Below are positions 1 to 7,579 of a stretch of DNA of 30,848 bases, one piece after another; position 1 is the stretch's first letter; each line of letters begins with the position of its first letter. Made by a program: the position numbers and the translations under genes. Source of the stretch: Verrucomicrobiaceae bacterium UBA2429 (GTDB lineage Bacteria > Verrucomicrobiota > Verrucomicrobiia > Verrucomicrobiales > Verrucomicrobiaceae); assembly GCA_002343505.1 (NCBI GenBank), contig DDQZ01000102.1, positions 1-30,848 on the forward strand. The letters are read 5' to 3'. The notes under the pieces are model-generated. The model was not told the DNA's origin, made no database searches, and worked only from the letters and a program-made list of their open reading frames with translations.

Positions 1-1
1 G

Positions 2-127
2 TTGCGGATGAGTTCGGCGGCGAATGTGAGCCAGCAACTGAGGCGGCTGGACAGAAAGCGCGCGCTGGGCAGGGTGCCCGAGGCGATGAGAAACTTTCTG
101 GAGCAACTTGATGACAGCTCCCGGTGA
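2..127 (+). CDS. C-terminal fragment, possibly a REP-associated (Y1-type) transposase
   Basis: Only the last 41 codons of a plus-strand gene lie in the window, ending in TGA at 125-127. The tail reads as a basic helical segment with SSAANVSQQLRRL followed by more Arg/Lys and a short acidic end. From memory, IS200-like or REP-associated tyrosine transposases of this phylum often end in a similar 'SAANVSQQ(I/L)RR' helix-turn-helix-like segment, so this is my best guess. The catalytic HUH and Tyr motifs would lie upstream, outside the window, so the call cannot be confirmed here. A plain DNA-binding or hypothetical protein remains possible. The gap after it (128-210) holds a weak GC-rich inverted repeat (142-147 with 158-163). 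Confidence 0.4.
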   Translation: MRMSSAANVSQQLRRLDRKRALGRVPEAMRNFLEQLDDSSR

Positions 128-210
128 ACAACGCACGTTTTCCGCGCGCAGCAGGGGGCGCGGGACCCCGGGGGGTGAAGGATGTTGGAGAACGCTGAAT
201 TTCGTTTACA

Positions 211-645
211 ATGGAAGCCATGAACGAGGAACCCAATGCACAGGAGCCGGATGAAGAGCCAGGCCAGGCGGAGGTGGCGAAGAGGTTGCTGACGCCGGAA
301 GGCCGCGCTTTCATGGCGGAGATCATGCGCAAGACGCTGGCCGGAGACTACGGCGAGCTGACGGAGGAGGTGATGCAAAGCGCGAAAGCGGGGCTGGAGC
401 GGGTGCGCTCGCAGGAAGTGATGGAGGAGGTGATGACCCGCGTGGAAGCGCTGCGGGAGCGGCTGCTGGCCGCGCAGCGGGAGAAGCCGGAGTGCAGCAT
501 GTGGGCCTTCATGCGGGACATCAATGAGGAAATGAAGGAGCTCATGGACCTGGCGCTGGATGTGCATGAGCCGCGCCGCTCGGAGATCATGCCGTGCCTG
601 CTTTCCTTCCAGCAACACATCGAAGAGTTCATGAAAAAGCTCTGA
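211..645 (+). CDS. Hypothetical acidic helical protein (first gene of an unknown trio)
   Basis: I do not recognise this 144-residue protein. It is rich in Glu, Met, Arg and Leu, has no signal peptide or membrane segment, and is predicted by eye to be almost entirely helical. Its N-terminal 20 residues are acidic and probably disordered. The start is uncertain: ATG at 211 has no Shine-Dalgarno sequence, while ATG at 220 (beginning MNEEPN) is preceded by GGAAG at a short distance. It is followed after 12 bases by the next gene, so it probably heads a three-gene operon of uncharacterised cytoplasmic proteins. Codons are strongly G-ending, like the two genes downstream. Confidence 0.7.
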   Translation: MEAMNEEPNAQEPDEEPGQAEVAKRLLTPEGRAFMAEIMRKTLAGDYGELTEEVMQSAKAGLERVRSQEVMEEVMTRVEALRERLLAAQREKPECSMWAFMRDINEEMKELMDLALDVHEPRRSEIMPCLLSFQQHIEEFMKKL

Positions 646-657
646 CCCGCCCCGCCC

Positions 658-1446
658 ATGCTCTCCTTCCGCGATGAAGACTGGATTTTCCGCCACGGGC
701 CGTCGCGCTTTGAGGCGTGGATCATGCCCGGTCACCGGAAACCGGCGGATGTGATGTGGGGACTGGAACTGCATTACAAAGCGGGCGGGGCGCGCTGGCG
801 GCGCGTGGAGGAGCATGTGCGCCCGGAGGTGGATCTCGCCATCAGATCATGGAAGCTGAAGAGCGGGCGGTGGACGGACCTGACGGAGGTCAAATATTGG
901 GACAGGAACCTGGAAGACCAGAAGCGGACCGGGCTGCCGTGGTTTCTGACGTGGGAGGGCGGCATGCTGGACCTGTGCCATCGTGCGGAGGCGGGCGGGA
1001 AGCACGAGTTCTCCCACGGGTGCGAGGTGTTCTGGCAGGTGCGGGAGCGGGAGGGGGGGCGCTTTCTGGTGGAGTTGGCGGCGGGGGTGGGCCGGGAGCA
1101 GCCGGCGGAGGAGAAGGAACTGGTGCTGCCGGACGGCACGCGGGAGACCGGGGAGCGTGATCCATCGGACTTTTGGAGGGAAACCGCCGCCATCTACGCG
1201 CTGGAGTGGGTGCCCTTTGGCAAGGTCACCGTGCGCGTGCCGCGCAATGCGCGGGATCATCTGGCCTGCGCCCGCCACCGCGCGCATGAGCTGCTGGGCA
1301 TCTCCACACCACCGGAGGCCTACCATATGCAGGATTTCCTGGTGGTGCGGGAGGGACGCGAGGAAGAGGAGGCTGTGGCGGCGAACAGCCTGCATGACGA
1401 TGTGTTTGTGAAGCTGCATTTCCACGGCTATCACGAGGACGAATGA
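658..1446 (+). CDS. Hypothetical protein (second gene of an unknown trio)
   Basis: This 262-residue protein is not one I can assign. It is rich in Trp, Glu and Arg, with alternating hydrophobic patterns in the first 200 residues that suggest beta strands, and a His/Glu-rich acidic C-terminus. There is no signal peptide, membrane helix or recognisable catalytic motif. It begins 12 bases after the preceding stop, and its own stop is separated by one base from the next ATG, so translational coupling is likely. Its layout (Trp-rich first half, a segment with LEWVPFGK in the second half) loosely matches the next protein, which has LEWELRFG, so the two may be distant paralogues. That similarity is by eye only. 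Confidence 0.75.
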   Translation: MLSFRDEDWIFRHGPSRFEAWIMPGHRKPADVMWGLELHYKAGGARWRRVEEHVRPEVDLAIRSWKLKSGRWTDLTEVKYWDRNLEDQKRTGLPWFLTWEGGMLDLCHRAEAGGKHEFSHGCEVFWQVREREGGRFLVELAAGVGREQPAEEKELVLPDGTRETGERDPSDFWRETAAIYALEWVPFGKVTVRVPRNARDHLACARHRAHELLGISTPPEAYHMQDFLVVREGREEEEAVAANSLHDDVFVKLHFHGYHEDE

Positions 1447-1447
1447 C

Positions 1448-2212
1448 ATGAGCTGGATCCAATGGCGTGATGAAACCCTGCCCGCGACCCAGGACGAGGC
1501 GCGCATGGAGTTGAGGCTGCATGCGCCGGACATGGGCGGTCCGCGGCAGTGCTGGAGTCTGCGGCTCGCGCACGAAGTGCCGTGGCCGGATGACGGGGTG
1601 AAGCGGAAGTACCGCCATCAGTGCTGGTTCACAGTGGAGCTGCTGGAGATGGGCGCGCAGGTGCGGGACGTGCGGGACTTTTCCGGCATGGTGATCCGCT
1701 CGACGCCGGAGTGGCTGGAGCAAGTGCAGGAGAGCGACAAGTACGGACATCTGGTGGAGCCGGTGCTGCAACTGCACCACGGGCGCGTCTCAGAGGAAAA
1801 GGGGGAGTTTGACGTGTGGGAGAACTGCCTGAGCCTGGAGTGGGAGCTGCGCTTCGGCCAACTGGACGGGATGAGCCTGCCGTGCGAGCTGGAGGCGTGG
1901 GCGGCGATCCCGGAGAAGGAGTTCTACCGCAAGCAGCCGGAGACGCCGGAAGATCTGGCGCGCTTCGCCCAGGGGGAGCCGGTGCTGCGCATGATGGCGC
2001 GGGCGGACATCAAGCATGCAAGGGTGGAAATGGAGCGCTGCGGGGATGACCCGGCGCCGCTGGCGCGGAAGCGGCTGAACGAGGCGGTGCGCGGGCTGAT
2101 GATCAGGCGGGAGCAGGTGGGCTGGGAAAACAATTATGTGTCCATGCCGGAGCACAAGGCGGTGAATGAGCCCGGCTGGCGCAGCGTGGTGACCTTTGCC
2201 ATGCGGACGTGA
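1448..2212 (+). CDS. Hypothetical protein (third gene of an unknown trio)
   Basis: A 254-residue protein of unknown function, with no signal peptide or membrane segment. It is rich in Trp, Glu, Met and Arg, with a strand-like N-terminal half and a helical region around residues 165-215, then a short C-terminal strand-like end. The ATG comes one base after the previous stop codon, so it is almost certainly co-translated with its neighbour. It may be a distant paralogue of that protein. Strong G-ending codon use matches the other two members of the unit. It ends just before an intergenic block of stem-loops that probably terminates transcription. Confidence 0.75.
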   Translation: MSWIQWRDETLPATQDEARMELRLHAPDMGGPRQCWSLRLAHEVPWPDDGVKRKYRHQCWFTVELLEMGAQVRDVRDFSGMVIRSTPEWLEQVQESDKYGHLVEPVLQLHHGRVSEEKGEFDVWENCLSLEWELRFGQLDGMSLPCELEAWAAIPEKEFYRKQPETPEDLARFAQGEPVLRMMARADIKHARVEMERCGDDPAPLARKRLNEAVRGLMIRREQVGWENNYVSMPEHKAVNEPGWRSVVTFAMRT

Positions 2213-2242
2213 CCCGCGCCGGGCTCGTCGCTGGCTCATAGC

Positions 2243-2340
2243 GGAAGTCGTCAGACTTCCCGGATCGGGAGATTGGAGGCGTGAGACGCGCCAGGAAAGA
2301 GAAGCACGCTTCCCCAAGCCGGGGAAAACTGACGTTTTCC
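2243..2340. repeat. Intergenic cluster of palindromes (REP-like and/or bidirectional terminator)
   Basis: Between two convergent genes, the 149-base gap carries three exact stem-loops. A 7-bp stem lies at 2243-2249/2254-2260 with loop GTCA. A 6-bp stem TTCCCC/GGGGAA lies at 2310-2315/2321-2326. A 7-bp stem GGAAAAC/GTTTTCC lies at 2323-2329/2334-2340 with loop TGAC. The second and third share four bases, so they are mutually exclusive. The first and last have the same 7-4-7 design, and their loops are reverse complements. Position suggests two-way termination; the paired design also resembles REP/BIME elements. Copy number in the genome is not visible here. Confidence 0.55.
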
Positions 2341-2361
2341 TCCACGGGCACGGAGCGCGTC

Positions 2362-4113
2362 TCAGCCGAGCAGGCCGCGTCTTTCGAGGGACTCCTCCAT
2401 GGCGCGCTCGACGAGGCGGACGGCGAGTTCCTGAGTGGCGTCGTCGAGGGCTTGGTTGGCGGCTTTGAGGGAGCGGGCGTCGTGCGCGGGTGAGCTGAGG
2501 CTTTCCCGCACGGCGGCGGCGGCGGTCCCGATTTCGGCGCGCTCTTCAGGGCTGACGGCGTCGCCGAACTGCTCCATGGCGGCGGCGACGGCAGCGAGCA
2601 GTTCCTCGGCTTTCAACCTGGCCTCGGTCCAGACGCGCTCGTGCATGTCCTCGAAGGCGTGCTCGACGCTTTCGCTGATCATGGCCTCGACGCGGGCGTC
2701 GTCCACGTCCACGGCGGTGTTTTGGATCTCCAGGAGGGTGTCGGCGCCGGTGGCGGTGTCGCGCGTGAGGACGTGGAGGATGCCGTCGGCGTCAATGGTG
2801 AACTGGACGCCGACACGGGCGCTGCCCTTGGGTCCGGGCGGGAAGGGCACGATGACGCGGCCGAGCTCCCAGTTGTCCCGCGCCAGCTCGCGCTCTCCCT
2901 GAAGCACGCGGATGAGCATTTCCTTCTGGTTGGGCACGGCGTTGGTGAACATCTCGCCGGCTTTGCAGGGCAGGGTGGTGTTGCGCGGGATGATGACGTT
3001 CATGAGGCCGCCGAAGGTCTCGATGCCGAGGGAGAGCGGGGTGACATCGAGCAGGAGGACGTTTTTGAGCGTGCCGCTGAGGATGCCGGCCTGGATGACG
3101 GCGCCGAGGGCCACGGCTTCGTCGGGGTTCTGGGAAAGGTCCGGCTCCTGGTCGAAGATGTCGGCGGCCAGGGCGCGCACGAGCGGGATACGGGTGCTGC
3201 CGCCGACGAGGATGACGCGCTGCAGGTCGCGCGCCTCTAGCCCGGCATCGCTGAGGGCGCGCAGGCAGTGGGCGCGGGTGCGCTCGATGAGCGGGCGGAT
3301 GATTTTTTCAAACTCGCCGCGGGTGAGTTCGACGGAGAGGCTGTGTGCGCCATCGTAGAAGGGGGCTTCGACGCGGGTGGTGTCCTCGGTGGAGAGGCGC
3401 TTCTTCGCGGCCTCGGCGGCGGTGATGAAAAAGGCGGGGTCGGCGCCGGGCGGGGCGAGCTTTTCAGCCAGGGCGCGGTCCATGTCGTCGCCGCCGAGCT
3501 GGGTGTCGCCGGCGGTGCTGAGGACCTGGAAGACGCCGTCGCGCATTTCGAGCACGGAGATGTCGAAGGTGCCGCCGCCGAGGTCATAGACGGCGACTTT
3601 TTGGTGCTCGCCGAGCTTGTCGAGGCCGTAGGCGAGCGCGGCGGCGGTGGGCTCGCTGAGGATGCGCTCGACGGTGAGTCCGGCCAGTTCGCCGGCCTTC
3701 TTGGTGGCGGCGCGCTGGGCGTCGTTGAAGTAGGCGGGCACGGTGATGACGGCGCGGGTGATTTCCTGCTCCATGACGCGCTCCGCCAGGGCGCGGAGGT
3801 GGTGGAGAATGGCGGCGGAAACCTCGACGGGGCTGGCACCGAGGGCGCGCAGGTCATAGGGCGGACGCCAGTCCCCCTCGCCCGCGCGGCGGCCGATGAG
3901 GCGCTTCACGCTGGTGACGGTGCGGGCGGGTTCCAGCGTCCGACGGCGCAGGGCGGGCGCGCCGACGGTGACGCTGCCGTCCGCGCCGAAATGCACGGCG
4001 GAGGGCGTGAGGCGGCCGCCCTCCGCATCCGCGAGGAGGATGGGGAAGCCGCTGTCCATGACGCCGACGAGGGAGTGGGTGGTGCCGAGGTCAATGCCGA
4101 GGATGAGGGACAT
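2362..4113 (-). CDS. Hsp70-family chaperone (short DnaK/HscA-like)
   Basis: This ATP-driven chaperone is expected in the cytoplasm. The ATG at 4113 gives 583 residues starting [12 protein letters not shown]; the reading frame stays open upstream, but that part is only antisense to the next gene. Visible nucleotide-binding motifs are IDLGTTHS (7-14), the catalytic-type Lys70, [11 protein letters not shown] (123-133), DLGGGTFD (177-184) and LVGGSTRIP (302-310). The conserved linker VLLLDV (352-357) leads into the substrate-binding domain and a helical lid. Compared with DnaK (about 640 residues) it lacks part of subdomain IIB (around residues 212-250) and the acidic EEVD-like tail. No grpE or dnaJ lies nearby, so it is probably an accessory Hsp70 rather than the main DnaK. 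Confidence 0.93.
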   Translation of the reverse strand: MSLILGIDLGTTHSLVGVMDSGFPILLADAEGGRLTPSAVHFGADGSVTVGAPALRRRTLEPARTVTSVKRLIGRRAGEGDWRPPYDLRALGASPVEVSAAILHHLRALAERVMEQEITRAVITVPAYFNDAQRAATKKAGELAGLTVERILSEPTAAALAYGLDKLGEHQKVAVYDLGGGTFDISVLEMRDGVFQVLSTAGDTQLGGDDMDRALAEKLAPPGADPAFFITAAEAAKKRLSTEDTTRVEAPFYDGAHSLSVELTRGEFEKIIRPLIERTRAHCLRALSDAGLEARDLQRVILVGGSTRIPLVRALAADIFDQEPDLSQNPDEAVALGAVIQAGILSGTLKNVLLLDVTPLSLGIETFGGLMNVIIPRNTTLPCKAGEMFTNAVPNQKEMLIRVLQGERELARDNWELGRVIVPFPPGPKGSARVGVQFTIDADGILHVLTRDTATGADTLLEIQNTAVDVDDARVEAMISESVEHAFEDMHERVWTEARLKAEELLAAVAAAMEQFGDAVSPEERAEIGTAAAAVRESLSSPAHDARSLKAANQALDDATQELAVRLVERAMEESLERRGLLG

Positions 4114-4130
4114 GGAAGGGTGGTAGTGCG

Positions 4131-4158
4131 AAATTCGAAATTCGAAATTCGAATTTTG
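4131..4158. repeat. AT-rich heptamer tandem repeat (AAATTCG)
   Basis: Three exact copies of AAATTCG run from 4131 to 4151, followed by a degenerate fourth (AATTTTG, 4152-4158). The array contains overlapping TTCGAA palindromes. It is an AT-rich island in very GC-rich DNA and sits in the 90-base gap between the divergent Hsp70 and oxidoreductase genes. It could lie inside promoter regions of either gene or be a dispersed intergenic repeat. Confidence 0.7.
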
Positions 4159-4203
4159 AACTTCCAAAGACGGCGGCGCTTTTGCGCGTACCTTCCGCCC
4201 GTC

Positions 4204-5535
4204 ATGAGCCAGACCATCACCACCACCACACGCCGCCAGTTCCTCACCCGCGCAGCGGGCGGACTTTTCGCCGCCCCCTTCGTCACCACCGGCATGAGGG
4301 CGGCCCCGCCGAACGGCAAGCTGCGGCACGCGGCCTTCGGCGCGTCCGGCATGTCGTGGGCGGACATCAGCCAGATGGCGAACCATGAGATGTGGGAGCT
4401 GACGGCCGTGGCGGATGTGGACACGCGGAACTTCGCGCGCATCAAGGAGAAATTCCCCAGCGCGCGCTGCTACCAGGACTGGCGGGAGCTGCTGGAGAAG
4501 GAGGCCGACAACATTGACTCGGTGAATGTCTCCACGCCGGACCACATGCACGGGCCGATGGGCATGAGGGTGCTGGAGCTGGGCAAGCACATGTACGGCC
4601 AGAAGCCGCTGGCGCAGAACCTGTTCGAGTGCCGCCAGCTCATGCTCAAGGCGCGCGAGAAGAAGGTGATGACGCAAATGGGCATCCAGATTTCCTCCGC
4701 CTTCACCGAGCGGCACGCGGTGGCGATCATTCAGCAGGGCACCATTGGAAAGGTGAAAGAGGTGCACACTTTCTCGAACAAGTTCTGGGGGGACATGGAC
4801 CCCGTGCCGCAACGTGCGGACGCGGTGCCGGAGGGTTTCGACTGGCAGCTCTGGCTCGGCCCCGCCGCCGACCGGCCCTACATGGACAAATACTACCACC
4901 CCGGCCAGTGGCGTAAGCGGCGAGACTTTGGGACCGGCACTCTGGGAGACATGGGCTGCCATATGTTCAGCGGCTGGTTCCGCGCGCTCAGCCTGGCCGC
5001 GCCTGTCGGCGTGAAGTCCACCGGCCCCTCCCCGTTGAACCTCACCAACTGGGCCGTCAATGCCGTGGTCGAGTACACCTTCAAAGGCACCGAGTTCACC
5101 GCCGCCGACACCGTGAAGGTGACGTGGTATGATGGCGACGCGCGCCCGCCGAAGGAGGTCATGGCTTTGGCTGATCCGGAGAAATTTCCCGGACAGGGCA
5201 GCCTCTACATCGGCACAGACGGCGTTTTGCTCGCCCCGCATGGCAGCACGCCGATGCTGTATCCGCGCGGGAAATTCACCGGCTTCCAATACCCGAAGCT
5301 GGAGCCGCGCGACCATTGGCGTGACTACATTGACTGCTGCCTGAAGGGAGACAAGCAGCCCAGCGCCAATTTTGACTACGCAGGGCCGATGACCGAGGCG
5401 GTGCTCCTCGGCTGCCTGGCCAGCGCCTTCCCCGGCCAGGACCTGGTGTGGGACGAGCCGGGGCTGAAGATCCCCAACAACGAGGCGGCCAACGCGCTGG
5501 TCAGGCGCGAATACCGCGCCGGATGGGAGCTGTGA
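4204..5535 (+). CDS. Gfo/Idh/MocA-family oxidoreductase with Tat signal
   Basis: A predicted NAD(P)-dependent sugar or sugar-alcohol dehydrogenase of 443 residues, exported by the twin-arginine pathway. The N-terminus holds RRQFLTRA (10-17) followed by a hydrophobic stretch and an Ala-rich cleavage region. The Rossmann start reads FGASGM (45-50). The family's Lys-Pro motif is present as GQKPLAQN (Lys134), and the GDMGCH segment (248-253) matches the usual Asp/His catalytic region. The ATG at 4204 is chosen because it gives the Tat signal; upstream open frame is antisense to Hsp70. Such secreted members are abundant in Planctomycetota and Verrucomicrobiota. The substrate is unknown. The gene converges with the phosphatase gene, six bases away. 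Confidence 0.92.
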   Translation: MSQTITTTTRRQFLTRAAGGLFAAPFVTTGMRAAPPNGKLRHAAFGASGMSWADISQMANHEMWELTAVADVDTRNFARIKEKFPSARCYQDWRELLEKEADNIDSVNVSTPDHMHGPMGMRVLELGKHMYGQKPLAQNLFECRQLMLKAREKKVMTQMGIQISSAFTERHAVAIIQQGTIGKVKEVHTFSNKFWGDMDPVPQRADAVPEGFDWQLWLGPAADRPYMDKYYHPGQWRKRRDFGTGTLGDMGCHMFSGWFRALSLAAPVGVKSTGPSPLNLTNWAVNAVVEYTFKGTEFTAADTVKVTWYDGDARPPKEVMALADPEKFPGQGSLYIGTDGVLLAPHGSTPMLYPRGKFTGFQYPKLEPRDHWRDYIDCCLKGDKQPSANFDYAGPMTEAVLLGCLASAFPGQDLVWDEPGLKIPNNEAANALVRREYRAGWEL

Positions 5536-5541
5536 CCCGCC

Positions 5542-6300
5542 TCACAGGTACTGCTCGATGGGCAGGCGGCCATTCCAGGCGCAGATGAAGAAGGTGCCCT
5601 CCTTCACGGTGCTGGGACGCAGGATGACCCTGCCGCCCGCCGCCTCGACGAGTTGCACGCCAGCGGCGATGTCCCACAGGCTGATCTGCTCCTCGACATA
5701 GGCGTCGAGCCGGCCGGTGGCGACATAGGCCAGCGCCAGCGCGGCGCTGCCGAGCATGCGCGTCTTGAAGACCTCGTAGCTGATGCGGCGGTAGCGCTCG
5801 AAGCCCGCGTCGAGGGCGGATTTGCTCTTTGAAAAGCCGGCGGTGATGATGGCCTCGCTCATGTTTTCACGCGGGCTGACGCGCACCGCCTGGCCATCGA
5901 GCCTGGGCGGGCCGCCTTTCTCCACAGTCCAGGTCTCGCCCTGCATGGGGTCGTGAATGACGCCGAGGAGGTATTCACCCGACTCGCGCATGCGGGCGGC
6001 GATGGAGACGCAGAAGTGCGGGATGCCGTAGAAATAGTTCACGGTGCCGTCAATGGGGTCCACGATCCATTCGACGGGGCCCTCGCCGCCGAGGTCGCCC
6101 TCCTCCTCGCCGAGGATGGCGTGCTCCGGGTGGGCGGCGAGCAGGATGCCGGTGATGAGCTTCTGGGTGCGCACATCGAGCTCCAGCTTCACATCGCGGC
6201 GCTTCATCTCGTTGACGGTTTTCTCGGATTTGAAGTTATCCTTGATGAGGCGGCCCGCCTGGGTGGCGGCTTCGATGGCGAGGGGGAGGAGGTCGTTCAC
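5542..6300 (-). CDS. suhB: Inositol monophosphatase family protein
   Basis: A 252-residue Mg2+-dependent, Li+-sensitive-type phosphatase expected to act on myo-inositol phosphate or related sugar phosphates in the cytoplasm. The metal-binding motifs are visible: GEEEG (64-68), DPIDGTVNY (81-89) and WD (209-210) in the segment WDIAAGVQLVEAAGG. Length is normal for the family. The start codon is GTG at 6298-6300, and it overlaps the TGA of the upstream coaB gene as GTGA (6297-6300), which implies translational coupling. The exact substrate (inositol phosphate, histidinol phosphate or PAP) cannot be told from sequence alone, so the symbol is provisional. Confidence 0.9.
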   Translation of the reverse strand: MNDLLPLAIEAATQAGRLIKDNFKSEKTVNEMKRRDVKLELDVRTQKLITGILLAAHPEHAILGEEEGDLGGEGPVEWIVDPIDGTVNYFYGIPHFCVSIAARMRESGEYLLGVIHDPMQGETWTVEKGGPPRLDGQAVRVSPRENMSEAIITAGFSKSKSALDAGFERYRRISYEVFKTRMLGSAALALAYVATGRLDAYVEEQISLWDIAAGVQLVEAAGGRVILRPSTVKEGTFFICAWNGRLPIEQYL

Positions 6301-6956
6301 TGAGGGGATGGGGGCGTCTGGGGCGGGTGGGTTTCTGTGATGAAGGCGATGATCGCGCGCGCGAGCCCGGCCTTCGTCTGGCGCGGGAGGGGGATTTCAC
6401 GCGCGCCGGGAAGGCAGAGGATGACTTCGTTTTCCGCGCTGTCAAAGCCGATGCCCGCGCGCGAGACATCGTTGGCGATGACAAGGTCGCAGCCTTTGCG
6501 CCGCAGTTTGTCATGGGCGTGCTCCAGCAGGTTTGTGGTTTCCGCTGCGAAGCCCGCCAGAAAACCGCGGAAGCCGAAGATGGAGCGCGCGGAACCCAGG
6601 ATGTCCTCCGTGCGCTCAAGCTCCAGCACGAGGCGCTCGCCGGTCTTTTTGATTTTCTGCCCGGCCACGGAGACGGGCCGGTAGTCAGCCACGGCGGCGC
6701 AAAAGATGGCTGCCTCACACCCGGAGATCTGGTCGCGCACCGCCTCGAACATCTGCCGCGCCGTCTCGACCCGGGTGATTTGCGCTCCGGGGGGCGGCTC
6801 CAGCGCCACAGGGCCGCTGACGAGCACGACCTCATGCCCGGCTTCCAGAGCGGCGGAGGCCAGCGCGCAACCCATTTTGCCGGAGGACCGGTTCGAGAGG
6901 TAACGCACCGGGTCGAGAGGCTCGCGCGTGGGGCCTGCGGTGATGAGAAAGCGCAT
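6297..6956 (-). CDS. coaB: Phosphopantothenate-cysteine ligase (stand-alone CoaB domain)
   Basis: It catalyses nucleotide-dependent joining of cysteine to 4'-phosphopantothenate in CoA synthesis. The 219-residue protein begins [18 protein letters not shown] and shows the CoaB hallmarks: nucleotide-binding [12 protein letters not shown] (18-29), AAVADYRPV (87-95), KIKK (101-104), GFAAET (135-140) and ANDVS (161-165). Most bacteria fuse CoaB to the CoaC decarboxylase in a protein of about 400 residues. Here the flavin-binding CoaC half is absent from both ends, so CoaC must be encoded elsewhere. ATG at 6956 is chosen by homology and a GGAA a few bases upstream; an upstream in-frame extension is unsupported. 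It is the first gene of a pair with the phosphatase. Confidence 0.92.
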   Translation of the reverse strand: MRFLITAGPTREPLDPVRYLSNRSSGKMGCALASAALEAGHEVVLVSGPVALEPPPGAQITRVETARQMFEAVRDQISGCEAAIFCAAVADYRPVSVAGQKIKKTGERLVLELERTEDILGSARSIFGFRGFLAGFAAETTNLLEHAHDKLRRKGCDLVIANDVSRAGIGFDSAENEVILCLPGAREIPLPRQTKAGLARAIIAFITETHPPQTPPSPQ

Positions 6957-7036
6957 GGAATTTCCATTCAACGCGCGGGCCGCCGCCGTCAACGCGCGCG
7001 TGGACAAAAGCCGCGCCCTCTCCATCATCGCGCCCC

Positions 7037-7489
7037 ATGCGCGTGATCATCCAACGCTCCCTGGAAGCCAGTGTCAGCATCGGCGGGAAAGTGGCGGGGA
7101 ATATTTCCCATGGCCTGGTCATCCTGGCCGGGGTGGAGGATGCCGACACGGAGGAGGACGCGGAATGGCTGGCGGGGAAGATCGCCGCCATGCGCATCTT
7201 CGCGGACGAGGAGGGGAAAATGAACCGCAGCGTCATCGAGGCTGGCGGCGGAGTGCTCGTCGTCAGCCAGTTCACGCTGCACGCCAGCACGCGGAAGGGC
7301 AACCGGCCGGGCTTCACGCGCGCCGCGCGGCCGGAGAAGGCCGTGCCGCTTTACGAGCACTTTCTGGCCGCGCTGGAAAGGCAGCTCGGCGCGCGGGTGG
7401 AGCGCGGCGTCTTCGGCGCGGACATGCGGGTGGCGCTGGTCAATGACGGACCGGTCACCATTCAAATGGACTCGCGCGCCAGAGAATAG
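7037..7489 (+). CDS. dtd: D-aminoacyl-tRNA deacylase
   Basis: This enzyme removes D-amino acids (and glycine wrongly loaded on tRNA-Ala) from tRNA, a chirality proofreading step. The 150-residue length is typical. Both signature motifs are present: SQFTL (77-81) and the Gly-cisPro motif in NDGPVT (136-141). The protein starts with the family's usual MRVIIQR. It is transcribed away from coaB, with an 80-base gap between the two starts. The 90 bases after it (7490-7579) contain no strong hairpin that I can see. Confidence 0.97.
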   Translation: MRVIIQRSLEASVSIGGKVAGNISHGLVILAGVEDADTEEDAEWLAGKIAAMRIFADEEGKMNRSVIEAGGGVLVVSQFTLHASTRKGNRPGFTRAARPEKAVPLYEHFLAALERQLGARVERGVFGADMRVALVNDGPVTIQMDSRARE

Positions 7490-7579
7490 CAGGCGCATGG
7501 CTGCAAAGGCACTTTCATCTTGCGCGCAGGTTGCCACCGTCCAAACTTGAGGCTCCCCCCCAAAACCTCTGATTCCTGA

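Noticed and set aside
4131..4158. The heptamer array as a CRISPR
   Set aside because: The unit is seven bases with no spacers, and no cas genes are present.
2362..5316. A single 984-codon minus-strand frame suggesting an N-terminally extended Hsp70
   Set aside because: The first 400 codons are antisense to the oxidoreductase and cross the intergenic repeat. Hsp70 homology begins exactly at the ATG at 4113.
3268..5535. A 755-codon plus-strand frame suggesting an extended oxidoreductase
   Set aside because: The first 312 codons are antisense to Hsp70; the Tat signal at the ATG at 4204 marks the true start.
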